DNA of 64,000 bases from CAWGMT01 sp963823675 (GCA_963823675.1 CAWGMT010000015.1:434001-498000); one strand, 5' to 3'. Shown: positions 8,908 through 19,828, counted from the stretch's first letter. The notes: a model not told the origin generated them from the letters alone. Numbers and translations are program-made.

Positions 8908-9876
8908 CTCCACCACCATCTGGCCCTGGGCCTGGGCGACCGTAAAACCGGCAGCGTTCGCCAGCTCGTTGTTGATATCGACCGACCAGCGGGCGGATTT
9001 CCATTCGCGCGTATGAGGGTCGTATTCCTGGCCGCCGGTGACCGTGTAGATTCCGTTCTTGATCAGGTTACCGACCACGGCCCCCTCGGCCCTGAGCTTG
9101 CCCGAGACCCGGACCTTGACGAGCCCTCCCGTCTGGGCGACGCTCTCCTTATCCTTCTGGAAGCGGAGAATTCCCTTGGCCGTCTGTCCGTGGCCCATCG
9201 CAAGCTGAGTCGGTGCCTCCCAGAATGCCATGTCCCTGGGGATTGGCGTGTGAATGGATAAAAGCGTTTCGACGATGGCGTGCAGCGGTCCGTCGAGACG
9301 GACTACCCGGCGCACCACCCTGGCGCGGTCATCGAGCAAGACGGACGCTGCCGGCGTGTCAAACTTCTTGAGCAAGAGCTCCAGCGCAGGCGGAGCCTGT
9401 TTGTAAGAAACGGTCAGCACCGGCGCATCGGGTTGCAACCGGCCCTGGAAGCGAGCCCGGCTGATTCGCGACTCCAGAACCACCTGATCGTTCTGCTTGA
9501 ACCTCATCTCGGTCGAATGGAGCGCGATATCGACCGAGCCAGTGACTTTTGACCCGGCCCTCGAGCCCTTTTTCCGCTTGATCGCGTCGGGCGCGCCTGT
9601 CGTCGTCCGCTCCGTCGCGGCCTTGCCGTCGCCCTCGGTCACTAGATTGGCCTCGCCGGAGCCGCGCGTGTTGACGAGGTATTCGACCCTGGCCCGGTAT
9701 TCGATGCGATACGGATCGACCCGTGCCTGGGGCACAAACGTGACGGTGTTCGTTCCTTCAATCGTCAGGAGATGCTGCCGTCCCGGCAGACGAGTGCGCT
9801 CGATCGGCCTGGCCCCGGCCGCGGCGATTGCAGAGCCCACGATAACGAAGGGCAAGAGCGCGGTTCGCGAGCCCAT
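8836..9876 (-). CDS. Exported protein of unknown function
   Basis: Starting at ATG 9876 the protein is 346 residues, with a signal-like N-terminus (LLPFVIVGSAIAAAGARP). The body is beta-rich with alternating charged and hydrophobic residues (RIEYRARVEYLVNTRGSG, RISRARFQGRLQPDAPVL) and a basic patch around residue 95 (IKRKKGSRAGSK). There are no cysteines in the mature part and no motif I recognise. It resembles secreted beta-barrel or lipocalin-like proteins only in general composition. It converges on the FGE-like gene. Confidence 0.65.
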   Translation of the reverse strand: MGSRTALLPFVIVGSAIAAAGARPIERTRLPGRQHLLTIEGTNTVTFVPQARVDPYRIEYRARVEYLVNTRGSGEANLVTEGDGKAATERTTTGAPDAIKRKKGSRAGSKVTGSVDIALHSTEMRFKQNDQVVLESRISRARFQGRLQPDAPVLTVSYKQAPPALELLLKKFDTPAASVLLDDRARVVRRVVRLDGPLHAIVETLLSIHTPIPRDMAFWEAPTQLAMGHGQTAKGILRFQKDKESVAQTGGLVKVRVSGKLRAEGAVVGNLIKNGIYTVTGGQEYDPHTREWKSARWSVDINNELANAAGFTVAQAQGQMVVESKALDARPATEFSTMKPTRRRPG

Positions 9877-10127
9877 GAATGACCTTTCATGCTGTGCGGC
9901 GCCGCAGGTTCCCGACCAATTAATCGACAACCCCGAGTCTACGGGCGGCATCCCGGCGAAACAAGTGCCAGATCTCTTACTGGCAGCCGCGGCACACGCG
10001 GCCCGCGATCTGATACATTGGTTGCGGAGATCGATCCTCGAGACAGGCCGCCGCATCCGGCGGAGACGATCTCAGTCCGACGATTCGCCTGCTCCGATGC
10101 AATTGCTTGCAACTGCGAGATCCGACC

Positions 10128-11738
10128 ATGCCGCAGCACTCCCTGAGCGGTGGCGAGGCCTTGGCCCACGGTGCCTTGGTTTCGGGAGTCGAGCTCGTCA
10201 CGAGCTATCCCGGGTCGCCAAGCTCCGAGGTCGTGCACGCCTTGATCGGCCTGGCCGCCGAACACGGGCTTCAGGTCGAATGGGCCAGCAATGAGCGAGT
10301 AGCGCTCGAGACCGCCATCGGCGTATCGATCGCCGGCCGGCGCGCCCTGGTTTGCACCAAGAGCGTCGGCATGAACGTCATGCTCGACCCGATGATGGCG
10401 CTCAACCTCACACCGGTCCATGGCGGTCTGGTCATCATCCTGGGCGATGATCCCGGGGGATATGGCTCGCAGAACGACCAGGATACGCGGCCGCTGGTGA
10501 CGATGCTCGAGATGCCGCTTCTCGAACCAGCGACTCCGGCCGAAGCCTTCGCCATGATGGTCGACGCATTTGGCCTCTCGGAACGATTCCAGATGCCGGT
10601 CATCGTCCGCGAGACACGAAGCTTCTCCCAGCGGGTCGGGCAGGTCGAAATCCCCGACGGGCCCTACCAGCGCGTGAATCACGGGCTCTTGCGCGAGCCA
10701 TGGCGGTTCGTTCCAGTGCCGAGGAATGTCGTCGCAAAACACCGGGCCCTGCACGAGCGGCTCGCAGCCTGCGCGGCATGGGCCGAAACGGCGCCGTATT
10801 TTGAGATGTCCGGAGCGGGAGACCTGGGGATTCTTGCGGCCGGGTTCACCGCGCAAAAGTTGATCGACGTCCTGGGCGAAAGCGCCCGCGATCGGCTTTC
10901 GGTGTGCCGGCTCGGCTTGCTCTACCCCCTGCCGGAAGCGGCGCTCGGCCGGTGGCTGGCCGGCTGCCGCGAGGTAATGGTTATCGAGGAGAACGAGCCC
11001 TTCGTGGAACGAGCATTACACGCGATCGCCCACACCCGTGCGCAAGGGACTCGCATCCTGGGCAAGCTCACGAGGCATTTCCGGCCCGAAGGCGAGTTAT
11101 TCCGCTGGCAGATCCATCAGGCGCTCCAGGCCTGGCAGCCGGACATCGCATTATCCCCTGGCTACCGGCCGGAGGACGAGGCGGCCGAACGACCGCAGCG
11201 CGAGAACTATTGTGAGGGGAGCCGCTTCGGCGAGGTGCTGGACGCCGTCATCGAGATTGCCCGCGCGGCGGGCGGAAAGCCGATCCTGGTTGGCGATCCA
11301 GGCTGCCTGGCGCCTTTGGGCGAACGGCTCGACGCCAAGTATGCCATCGGCTCGGCGATCGCAGTCGCCCACGGCCTCGCGAAGGGCGGTGTGGGCGACC
11401 GGGTGGTTGCCCTCTTCGGGGATTCCGCGTTCTTCCATTCGGCGGTGCCGGCCTTGTGCCATGCCGTCGTGAACCGCACCTCGATCCTGATGATCGTGCT
11501 GGATAATCAAGCCACGCGGACCTCGGGCAATCAACCCCATCCCGGCGTGGGCCGCGATGCACTCGGGCGCCCGGCACCGAAGCTCTGCATCGAACGTATC
11601 GCCCGCGCCTGCGATGTCGCGCTCTGCCGGACAGTGCGCCTGAGTGATCCGCCTACCGAGCTCTACCGCGCGCTCGCCGACTTCTGGGCTGAGCCGGGCC
11701 CCGCCATGATCGTCGTCGAAATCCCGCGCGATGGTTGA
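10128..11738 (+). CDS. TPP-dependent 2-oxoacid oxidoreductase, IorA-like, without ferredoxin domain
   Basis: A 536-residue protein related to the alpha subunit of indolepyruvate:ferredoxin oxidoreductase. The N-terminal pyrimidine-binding part is clear (GVELVTSYPGSPSSEVV, WASNERVALETAIG, CTKSVGMNV, GDDPGGYGSQNDQDTR). The C-terminal TPP part has GSAIAVAHGLAKGG and the metal/TPP motif GDSAFFHSAVPAL...LDNQATRTSGNQPHPG. Canonical IorA ends with two [4Fe-4S] clusters; here the protein stops right after the TPP domain, and no IorB-type gamma subunit is nearby. It may transfer electrons to a separate ferredoxin or work as a different kind of TPP enzyme. Confidence 0.8.
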   Translation: MPQHSLSGGEALAHGALVSGVELVTSYPGSPSSEVVHALIGLAAEHGLQVEWASNERVALETAIGVSIAGRRALVCTKSVGMNVMLDPMMALNLTPVHGGLVIILGDDPGGYGSQNDQDTRPLVTMLEMPLLEPATPAEAFAMMVDAFGLSERFQMPVIVRETRSFSQRVGQVEIPDGPYQRVNHGLLREPWRFVPVPRNVVAKHRALHERLAACAAWAETAPYFEMSGAGDLGILAAGFTAQKLIDVLGESARDRLSVCRLGLLYPLPEAALGRWLAGCREVMVIEENEPFVERALHAIAHTRAQGTRILGKLTRHFRPEGELFRWQIHQALQAWQPDIALSPGYRPEDEAAERPQRENYCEGSRFGEVLDAVIEIARAAGGKPILVGDPGCLAPLGERLDAKYAIGSAIAVAHGLAKGGVGDRVVALFGDSAFFHSAVPALCHAVVNRTSILMIVLDNQATRTSGNQPHPGVGRDALGRPAPKLCIERIARACDVALCRTVRLSDPPTELYRALADFWAEPGPAMIVVEIPRDG

Positions 11739-11803
11739 GCCAGGTGCGAATGGTCAGCGAATTCCCAATGCCGTACGGTTAATGAGCCCGCGCAGGGATT
11801 CGA

Positions 11804-14308
11804 TCAACTCGTCGGAGACGCCTCGGGCCAGATCCGCACCGGCGCCGGCGCTGCGCCGCGAAGCGCCGGATTGTGCTCGATCCGTTCGACCGCCTGAAGT
11901 CGACCGGGTTGCTGGCCGAGCTGCCGGTACGACGCTTCAAGGACGAGATCGACGGCGAGGCGGCCCAAGTCATCGCCGGCCTGGCCTCGCAGCGCTTCAC
12001 ACTGCGCCGCCAGCCCTTCCAGACCGCCTTTCGGGAGCTTCGAGAGGAAGGTCCGCGATGTGAGCGGCAGCAAGGCAAGGCCGCAGACGATATCGGGCAA
12101 GTCGCGAGCCAGGTCGGGAGTGCCGGGCGCTGGTTGCGCGGGTCGGGCACGGCGCAGCTTCAGGAGCAATGGCGCCACGGTATGGGTAGACAGCTCGACA
12201 TATTCATCATGCTGGCGCTTGAGCAGCAGGACCTGAGAGAGTACCACTGCCGCGCTGAGCCGCGCGGTGTCCGTTTCCGTCGAGCCGGCGGCGACGACCG
12301 AGCGGAAGTATTCACGCGCATTCTCACTCGCGTCCAGGCTGAGTAAGACCTGGGCGATGTAGAGGTCCTGGAGCAGCCGGACGCCGAGCCCATCCGGCCG
12401 GATGACATCGCGAAACCAGGGCTGGTCGAGGGGGAATTGCGTGCCGTCCGCGGGCCTGTTGGCGTCTGCCGCGGGCCCCGAAGGCTGGCGGGGTGGGTAC
12501 GATTCCCGGAACGACGCGAGCTTTGCGCGCGCCTCATCCGGTCGGCCCAGCTTGGTCACGCACAGGAATTGGAACACCGCGATGCCGCGTGGATTGAACA
12601 ACCGGTCAATCCATTCCGCGGCGGATTTCGGCTCAGACTCCGGGCCCGATCCGGACAGGGCGCCGGCTGCCAGCGCGGTTTCGTAACGACGCCACGCTTC
12701 GGCGTAGTCTCGCTTGATCTGGTTGTAGTGACCGATCTGCACCTCCTCGAGCGGGCTGACGGCCAGCCACGAGAGCTTGCCGGTCCGGGCGTCAAAGAGT
12801 GCCGCGGGGTCGCCCGACCGCAGCCCGCCTCCGAGGAAGCGGGCGAGAACCGACTGGTGCGACGGAGTAAATGTACACCAGAGGGAAAGCACCTCGTCCT
12901 TCGCCGATGGCGACCAGTGTGGGAACGTGACGCGCAGTCCGGAGAATGCCGCCTTGGTCGATCCCGAACCGGTGCCATTCGTGTCGGCGATCACGACGGC
13001 GTCGCGAGCGACGGGGTTGGGGACCAGCAAGAAGGACCAGAGCGGGTTCCTGGCCCCAAGGACATCATCCGGGCCGACGTAAGCCAGGTGATCTCCGCTG
13101 GCGCACCAGCCCGCGAACCGCTCTACCGGCCGTTGATTGACTGGGCCGGAGAGCCCGCCGGTAGGGTCCCAGATGTGAAGCGTTGACGTCTGGCTCGCGG
13201 TCGGGACCGGCGTGGTGGGCGCGTCTGGTCGAGGATTCATCGCGGTACGCACGAGACCAAGGCGTTCACCGTCAGGCGACCAGTGCAGATCGTGCAGCCA
13301 GGCCGCGTCACGCGCAGTCTGTTCGACGTGGCGACCGGCGACTCGACCGATCCAGAGGCGCGATTCACCGGGGTCGCTCTGAGCGACGCTCGGCCGATGG
13401 GTGACGAACGCAAAAGAGCCGCCGTCGGCCGTCCAGGCCGGTCGCGCAGCGCGGAGATGTTCCAGGGGCGATTGTCCCTCGGCCGGAGTCACCAGAGCCG
13501 AGCCCCGCACGCGCCACCACGTGCCAGGCGCCCCATCCGGCTCACCGATCCAGAGCCCAGTGTGATCGGCGCACGAAAGGGCCCCAGAGGGCGCGGTGCC
13601 GCCGGAGCTGCCAGCGCCGAGCACGCAGGCGAGGTGTTTGCCGTCCGGGGACCAATCGAAAACGAGCGCGGGGGCGTCGTGAGGGAAGATCTTCTGCGAG
13701 GCTTTCGTCTTCAAATCATACGCGAAAAGCGCATGGAGGCCGCTCGCCACGCCTGCGAGATAAAGAACTCGATCACCGTTGGGGTGCCAGCGGACGGCGA
13801 GGTTCGCGGCGACATAGCCGACGTGGTCGCACGTCGCGTCGAACAGCTTGACGGGTGCCTCGCCCTTCTCTTCGTCCCGCAGCCAGCAGGTGTAGACAAT
13901 GGGCATCTGGAAAAACAGGTCGCCGGCCGGGTCGGGGTCAGACGTGCCACGCAACAGACCTCGGAGCTGCGCTTGAGCTCGATTCGCGGCGGCCGGATCG
14001 CCACCGTCAGCGCGTGCGGTGGTGAAGATCATTTGCCGTTTCTTGGGCGACCACAACGGTGTGCTCGTGGCGAGGACGTCGCTGCCGGGCTGGAAGACTT
14101 TTTTGAGCGCAACCCCGTTCTTTTCCGCGACGTAGACCCCCTGCTCTCCGTGCTGAAAGCCGACCGACTCGGCGCCGGCGGAGAACTCGATCGTGCGATC
14201 CTCCCGCACCCCGCCGTCACAGCCGGCCAGAACCGCAACGAGGCCCAGCAAGCTCGAGCCGAGAGCCAGGCGGAACAACGCGACTGTCCGAGCATGATGT
14301 CCGGTCAT
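11804..14308 (-). CDS. Lipoprotein with WD40-like (PD40) propeller and C-terminal helical repeats
   Basis: An 834-residue protein with a lipoprotein signal (LLGLVAVLAGC). The first ~480 residues contain repeated TolB/PD40-type blades: LWSPKKRQMIFTTAR, RWHPNGDRVLYLAG, FDWSPDGKHLACVL, AWTADGGSFAFVTH and HWSPDGERLGLVRT. The remainder is helical, with TPR-like stretches (REYFRSVVAAG, LYIAQVLLSLDASENA). It probably forms a surface or periplasmic scaffold; the partner is unknown. Confidence 0.75.
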   Translation of the reverse strand: MTGHHARTVALFRLALGSSLLGLVAVLAGCDGGVREDRTIEFSAGAESVGFQHGEQGVYVAEKNGVALKKVFQPGSDVLATSTPLWSPKKRQMIFTTARADGGDPAAANRAQAQLRGLLRGTSDPDPAGDLFFQMPIVYTCWLRDEEKGEAPVKLFDATCDHVGYVAANLAVRWHPNGDRVLYLAGVASGLHALFAYDLKTKASQKIFPHDAPALVFDWSPDGKHLACVLGAGSSGGTAPSGALSCADHTGLWIGEPDGAPGTWWRVRGSALVTPAEGQSPLEHLRAARPAWTADGGSFAFVTHRPSVAQSDPGESRLWIGRVAGRHVEQTARDAAWLHDLHWSPDGERLGLVRTAMNPRPDAPTTPVPTASQTSTLHIWDPTGGLSGPVNQRPVERFAGWCASGDHLAYVGPDDVLGARNPLWSFLLVPNPVARDAVVIADTNGTGSGSTKAAFSGLRVTFPHWSPSAKDEVLSLWCTFTPSHQSVLARFLGGGLRSGDPAALFDARTGKLSWLAVSPLEEVQIGHYNQIKRDYAEAWRRYETALAAGALSGSGPESEPKSAAEWIDRLFNPRGIAVFQFLCVTKLGRPDEARAKLASFRESYPPRQPSGPAADANRPADGTQFPLDQPWFRDVIRPDGLGVRLLQDLYIAQVLLSLDASENAREYFRSVVAAGSTETDTARLSAAVVLSQVLLLKRQHDEYVELSTHTVAPLLLKLRRARPAQPAPGTPDLARDLPDIVCGLALLPLTSRTFLSKLPKGGLEGLAAQCEALRGQAGDDLGRLAVDLVLEASYRQLGQQPGRLQAVERIEHNPALRGAAPAPVRIWPEASPTS

Positions 14309-14890
14309 TGAGTCGGCCTCCGCAGAATAAGCGCATAATTCGGATGCAGAACAAGAAGCCCATCAATAAGGATACCGTGCAGAACGCTTCTTGGCAGCGC
14401 CTTCAAGATTCATTCGCCCGTTCGCCGGCGCCCGTCCCAGACGCCCAAACGCGGTCGTACGAATCGCGCTGCTATCCGTTGACCTGGCTGGATCCGCGGA
14501 TGATTCTGCCCTCATGACGCCCGTTTCATTCGGTGTGGTACACTTGGGACGTCTGGCGTCGCCGCGATTGATCGGCTTCGAGCCGTCGGGTTCTCGGCGG
14601 CCGGCGTCACGGTCGGATTGATTGTCGGGGTTCGTCCCTTGCGCCGCTAATGCTTTGTGCGCCAGGAGATAAGAGGCCCGACGATCGACGTCGACCAGCT
14701 CAACTTGCGAAACATATTATTACGGAATGCTGGCCGACGCCGGCGATTGCTGTCAGAATATCCCTGAAGTTGCCAGCGTGGTCTCTCCCATGACGCCTTC
14801 GGCGGAAATCGCGCGTATTCCCGTCGGGACAAAGAGTGGAATCAGCAACCGTGCGCTCCGTGGCTCGAGCGACATTCTGTCTGGATCATC
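14309..14890. other. Intergenic region between divergent genes, no clear gene
   Basis: About 580 bases separate the PD40 lipoprotein and the desaturase genes. A frame at 14344-14517 reads MQNKKPINKDTVQNASWQRL... but shows no conserved motif and no good ribosome site. I see no RNA gene or strong terminator here. The region probably holds the promoters of both flanking genes. Confidence 0.5.
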
Positions 14891-15883
14891 ATGATGACGA
14901 TGCAACAGCGTATCAACAGGGAACTCATCGCGAGCTTGACCGAGTTCGTCGGGGAAAACCTCTCGCTGCTGGCTCCCGTGGCCGAAGCCTGGCAACCGAC
15001 GGATTATCTCCCTGACCTGACAGTGCAGGATTGGCCGGAGCAGCTCGAGCGGTTCCGAGAGACCGCTCGGCGTGTCTCCGACGAGCTTCTCGTCATCCTC
15101 GTTGGCAATATGATCACCGAGGAAGCCCTGCCGAATTACTCCGTCTCACTTCAGCATACCGCCCGGGATCCTTCCGGCACGTCCGACACGCCTTGGGCGC
15201 ACTGGTTGCGAGGGTGGACGGCCGAGGAAAACCGGCATGGCGACCTGCTCAATGCCTATCTCCGTCTCACCGGACGGGTTGACATGCGGTCGATCGAAGT
15301 GACGGTCCATCACCTCATCCGAAACGGCTTCAACCCCGGTAACGAAGGCGACGATTACGCGGGGCTCATCTATGCCGCGTTCCAGGAGCGAGCAACCCGG
15401 ATTTCACACGGAAACGTCGCCCAGTTGGCCGCCCGCCAAGGGGAAGACAACCTCGCCAGGATCTGCCGCAAAATCGCGGCCGACGAGACGCGGCATGAAA
15501 CCTTCTACACCCGGGTGATCCGGGAGGTGATGGAACGAGACCCCCAGGAGGGAGTGCTCGCTTACCGCGCGATGATCAAGGGCCTCGTGGCCATGCCCGG
15601 GAAGCTGATGTTCGACGGCAAGGACTATAACCTCTTCGACCACTTCGCGGCCGTCGCCCAGCGCACCGGCGTCTACACGGCCCGGACCTATGGCGAGATC
15701 ATCGGCCACCTGAATGCCGCCTGGGGGGTCGGCGACCTTTCCGTCACGGGGAAGGCCGCCAAGGCCCAGGATTACCTCTGTCGACAGCCGGAACGCTACG
15801 AACTCCTCGCCGGCGAGATCGCCAACCGGGTCGCCAGCCAACCTCCAGCCTGCTTCTCCTGGGTCCACGGCCGGCGAATCTGA
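14891..15883 (+). CDS. Acyl-ACP desaturase-like diiron enzyme
   Basis: A 330-residue soluble protein of the plant-type stearoyl-ACP desaturase family. Diiron ligands are visible in order: the first Glu of ITEEALPNY, the EExxH motif in TAEENRHGDLL, a Glu in FQERATRISHGN, and a second ExxH in ADETRHETFY. This fold introduces a double bond into an acyl chain bound to acyl carrier protein, using O2 and reduced ferredoxin. Length and motif order fit the bacterial branch. No fatty-acid genes lie next to it. The exact substrate chain cannot be read from the sequence. Confidence 0.85.
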   Translation: MMTMQQRINRELIASLTEFVGENLSLLAPVAEAWQPTDYLPDLTVQDWPEQLERFRETARRVSDELLVILVGNMITEEALPNYSVSLQHTARDPSGTSDTPWAHWLRGWTAEENRHGDLLNAYLRLTGRVDMRSIEVTVHHLIRNGFNPGNEGDDYAGLIYAAFQERATRISHGNVAQLAARQGEDNLARICRKIAADETRHETFYTRVIREVMERDPQEGVLAYRAMIKGLVAMPGKLMFDGKDYNLFDHFAAVAQRTGVYTARTYGEIIGHLNAAWGVGDLSVTGKAAKAQDYLCRQPERYELLAGEIANRVASQPPACFSWVHGRRI

Positions 15884-16043
15884 CAAGTGCCACAATATTG
15901 GACTGGCTCGGCCGATTGACCTTGGGGCGGTTCATTGAACGGGAGGGCCGCGGGCAGTATTCTGTCGTAGCAGAAAACCTCTCCACGATTGAGGCAAGGC
16001 AAGGAATCCCTCTCGGCGAACCTAACCGATGGAGGCGCAAGAC

Positions 16044-17795
16044 ATGGCCGAACAACCCAACCGCGGCTTTTATATCGCCGTGGGGCTCGTCGTCATCGGG
16101 CTGATTGGATTTGCAATTTACCGCAGCGACCTGGTCGCTCCCAAGCCGGGACCACCCGGCGGCGGGCCGAGCGCCAGCGAAGATCGAGCCCAAGGACCTC
16201 GCGCAACCAGCCGAGTCGAGCCAGGATACGACGAGCCCGACGACCGTCAAGGAATACCGTTTCAAGCCGGCCGAGAAACTGCCGCCGGTCAAGGGAACCG
16301 CTGCCTACAAGCCGCTCGAGAACAACACCGTCCGATTTGCGCTGAACGTCTGGGCAGGCTGGGCGCCGATCGTGCTGGCCAATAATGGCTTCAAGGCGGG
16401 CCAGGAGTGGACGGCCGGCGACGGAAAGAAGTTCAAGGTCGAGCTGGTGCTGATCGACAATCCGGTCAGCATGCGCGACGCGTATGCGGCCGGCGACGTG
16501 CCGATCGGCTGGGCGACTCTCGATATGGTCCCGCTCTTCCTCGAGAGCTTCGTCGACACCCAGGGCAACCCGCGCGACAGCCGGATCATGCCGCGCATCT
16601 ACCAGCAGGTCGATTTCTCCAACGGCGGCGACGGCATCGTGGTGCGCGAGAACATCAAGACCGCCGCCGATCTGCGGGGCAAGAAGCTGGTGCTGGCGCA
16701 GAACTCGCCCTCGCACTACTTCGCGCTCAACATGCTGGTCTCCGGCGGCGTTCAACCGCCCGAAGTCGAGATGATCTTCACCGAAGACGCCTTCCAGGCC
16801 GCGGCCGCCTTCAACGCCCAGAAGGACATCGCCGGCTGCGTCTCCTGGGCCCCCGACATTTACAACCTGTCCAAGGTCAAGGGCAACCGCATGCTGGTCA
16901 CGACCCAGGATGCCAACCGGCTGATCGCCGACGTCTGGTTTGCCCGGGCCGACTTCGCCCGCGACCACGCGCCGATCCTCGAAGGGATCGTCCGCGGGAT
17001 CTTCGACGCCATGGAACGGCTCAAGCAGGAATCCGAGCGGCAGCAAGGTCTCCGAGCTCATGGCCACCGGCTACAACATCCCCGCGTCCGACGCGCTGTC
17101 GATGCTCGGCGATGCCCATAGCACCAACTGGGCCGAGAACTTCCAGTTCTTCATCAACGAGAACAACCCGACGAATTTCGAGCGAATCTGGCAGCGGGCG
17201 TATTTGCTCTATCGCCGGATCGGCTCGATCAGTCATCGCCCCGTGCCGTTCGATCAGGTCATGGATTTCTCGATCATCCAGAAGCTCGGCCAGGACGACG
17301 AAATACGCCTCGCAGAAGGTCGAGTACGAGTACGAAGGTCGCGCCCAAGGAGCTGCAAGCGGTGCGTGCCGAGGGTGAAGAGATCCTGACCAACACGGTC
17401 GTGATCCATTTCTTCCCCAATAGCTGGGACCCGTTCAAGACCGTCAACCGAGACGATCGACGGCAAGTCGGTCGAGGAGCGCTACGACCCGAACGTCGAG
17501 AACGTGCTCGAAGAGATCGCCCAGCTCGCCGGCCAGTTCGGCACCGCGCGGATCATCATCGAGGGCCACACCGACAGCTCGATGAAGGGCCAGGTGCCGG
17601 TCGAAGCGGTCAAGGATCTTTCGCTCAACCGGGCCAACGCCATCAAGGAAGCCCTGTTGAAGAAGTACACCGATCTCGATGCCAATCGATTCAACGTCGA
17701 TGGCGTGGGCTGGGATCGCCCGGTCGACCGCGCTCAACCAGACCAAGAACCGCCGGGTCGAGATCAAGGTGCTCACTGCCGAGAAGGCGAACTGA
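16044..17795 (+). pseudogene. ABC solute-binding protein fused to an OmpA-like domain, six frameshifts
   Basis: ATG 16044 follows GGAGG and opens an anchor helix (YIAVGLVVIGLIGFAIY). A type-2 periplasmic-binding domain like NitT/TauT/NMT1 proteins follows (FALNVWAGWAPIVLANNGFK, ENIKTAADLRGKKLVLAQNS). The C-terminal third is OmpA-like (IIIEGHTDSSMKG, LSLNRANAIKEALLKKY, NRRVEIKVLTAEKAN). The conserved protein can only be followed by changing frame near 16172, 17046, 17298, 17333, 17449 and 17736; each change equals one added base, and no nonsense substitution is needed. The natural product would be ~580 residues, anchored in the inner membrane and reaching the peptidoglycan. It leads the importer genes that follow. 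Confidence 0.7.
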
Positions 17796-17819
17796 CTGAG
17801 CCGTCGACGAGATTGTGGA

Positions 17820-18856
17820 ATGCCAAACCCCGAGCCATCAACCGCTGCGGCCGCCGAACCGCTCCCGCGGCCGGCTCGCTGAGCCCAAGCCTCGCAAGCG
17901 TCGCGCGGCCCGCTGGTTCACCTTGCGCCGGGAGGTGCCTCGCCTGGCAGGCGGTGCTCATGGGCGTGGCGTGCATCGTGCGCCTGCTTTGCTCTCTGGT
18001 GGTTTGTCACGCGCGGCGATTCCGGAAGAGCGAATCATCTCGCCGTCGAAGGGGCTCTCGAGCCCGGCCGAAACCTTTGCGAGCTTCCACAGCCTCTGGT
18101 TCGACCGGGCGCTTGACGCGCAACCTCTTGACCACGCTGCGGCGGCTGGGTTTGGGGTTTGGGCTGGCCGCGCTGGTCGGCGTGCCGCTGGGCGTGCTCT
18201 GCGGCTGCTTTCCCCGGGTGCAAGCATTCTTCCTGCCGATGACCCTGTTCGGCCGCAACATCCCGGTGGCGGCGCTCATTCCGCTCACGTTCTCGCTCTT
18301 CGGCATCGGCGAGCTGCAGAAGGTCATGTTCATCTTCATCGCCTGCGTGGCGTTCATCGTCTGGGACACGGCGCGGGCCATCGAGGAGGTCGGGAGCCAG
18401 TACATCGACACGGCGTACACCCTTGGTGCCGGCACGCTGGCAGACGATCGGCAAGGTGCTGCTGCCTCTGGCACTGCCCAGCGTGTTCAACTCGCTTCGC
18501 TTGCTGTTCGGCCTGGCTTTCGGTTACATCATGCTGGCCGAGGTGGTGAAGTTTGGCGGCGAGGCCGGCGGCCTGGGCGACCTCATCAATATCTCGCAAC
18601 GGCGCGGGCCCCGCGAACACGTGCTCCTGATCCTGCTGATCATCCCGGTCGTCGCTCTCGTCATCGACAGGCTGCTTTTCTTCGATTCAGGCAGAATTGT
18701 TTCCGTACCGTTACGGCGGCATGGGGATCTTGCACCGTCTCGTCCGGGCGGTGCTGCACACCTGGGAGGACCTGCGGCTGGCGCTCCTGGAAGACGCTGC
18801 GAGGGCTCATCGGCCGGCGCACTCCGACCAACCCGACGCTTCCCGACACACCATGA
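17820..18856 (+). pseudogene. ABC transporter permease, NitT/TauT type, about eight frameshifts
   Basis: The frame opens MPNPEPSTAAA. Typical permease segments then appear in successive frames: WQAVLMGVACIV, FALWWFVTRGDS, ERIISPSK, SPAETFASFHSLWFDRAL, TRNLLTTLRRLGLGFGLAAL, GRNIPVAALIPLTFSLFGIG (the EAA-loop region follows: YIDTAYTLGA then RWQTIGKVLLPLALPS), and FPYRYGGMGILHRL. Every frame change is again equivalent to one extra base (near 17880, 17940, 17986, 18026, 18108, 18440, 18684 and 18789). Restored, it would be ~340 residues with about six membrane helices. It overlaps the ATPase start by ATGA. Confidence 0.65.
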
Positions 18857-19785
18857 GCCGCACGGATTCCGCAACCCATTGCCACATCGACCACCCAGCC
18901 CGACCCGCCAGATCGGCATGGGCCGGGTGCTCGCTGGGGTCCGTCAACCGGGCGAGGTGCGGGAACCGCATGTCGTCGAGTTCCGCGACGTCACCAAGAC
19001 GTATCAATCCCGGCCGCGCCAACGAATTCACCGCGATCCGCAACGTGACGTTCGTCGTTGAAGACCTGGTCGACAAGGGCGAGTTCGTCTGCATCCTCGG
19101 ACCCAGCGGCTGCGGCAAGAGCACGATCTTGCGGCTGATCGCCGGCCTGGCGCCCGCAGCATCCCGCCCACCAGCGGCGAGGTGCTCGTGATGGGGCAGC
19201 CCGTGACCGGACCCGGCGCCGACCGCGGCATGGTCTTTCAGGACTACACCAGCTTCGATCACCGCACCGTGCTCGACAACGTCTCCTTCGGCCTCGAATG
19301 CCAGGGCGTACCGCGGCAAGAGCGCTACGAGCATCGCACGGCCGCTGGATCGACCGCGTCGGGCTCGACGTCGCGACACGACCAGCGACAAGTACCCCCA
19401 CGAGCTCTCCGGCGGCATGCGCCAGCGGGTCGCCATCGCGCAGCACCTTGATCCTGCACCCCCGGATCATCCTCATGGACGAGCCGTTCGGCGCGCTCGA
19501 CCCGATGACGCGGATGACCATGCAGGACCTCTTGCTCGAGCTCTGGCGCACGACCCAGGCCACCGTCTTCTTCGTGACCCACTCGATCGAGGAAGCCGTC
19601 TTCCTGGGCGACCGCATCTATGTCGTCTCCAACTTCGCCCGGAACCATCCTGCACGAGCTGACCATCGAGCCTTCGGACCGGCCGTCCAAGGAGATGCAA
19701 CGGGAGGAAAAGTTTCAGGAGACGGTGTATTATCTGCGGGATCTGATCAGCCAGCTCGAAGAGAGTCGCCGCGCCGGCACTTGAC
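18853..19785 (+). pseudogene. ABC transporter ATP-binding protein, multiple frameshifts
   Basis: All ABC motifs are present but spread over three frames: HVVEFRDVTKTYQSRPR, Walker A GPSGCGKST, Q-loop VFQDYTSFDHRT, signature LSGGMRQRVAIA, Walker B IILMDEPFGALDP and the H-loop VTHSIEEAVFLGDRIYVV. Frame changes occur near 18890, 19017, 19149, 19157, 19340, 19385, 19443, 19640 and 19740; the last is an extra G in a G run before DLISQLEESRRAGT. All can be explained by single added bases. The product would energise the permease encoded just upstream. Confidence 0.7.
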
Positions 19786-19828
19786 CGGACCAGCAAAACC
19801 GCTCGACTCGGGAAGGATCGCAACCGCC

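Noticed and set aside
16044..19785. Programmed +1 frameshifting as the normal way these genes are read
   Set aside because: I could not find a common slippery motif or stop-codon context at the sites, and some 30 events in 5 kb are far too many; kept only as a remote alternative to sequence error.
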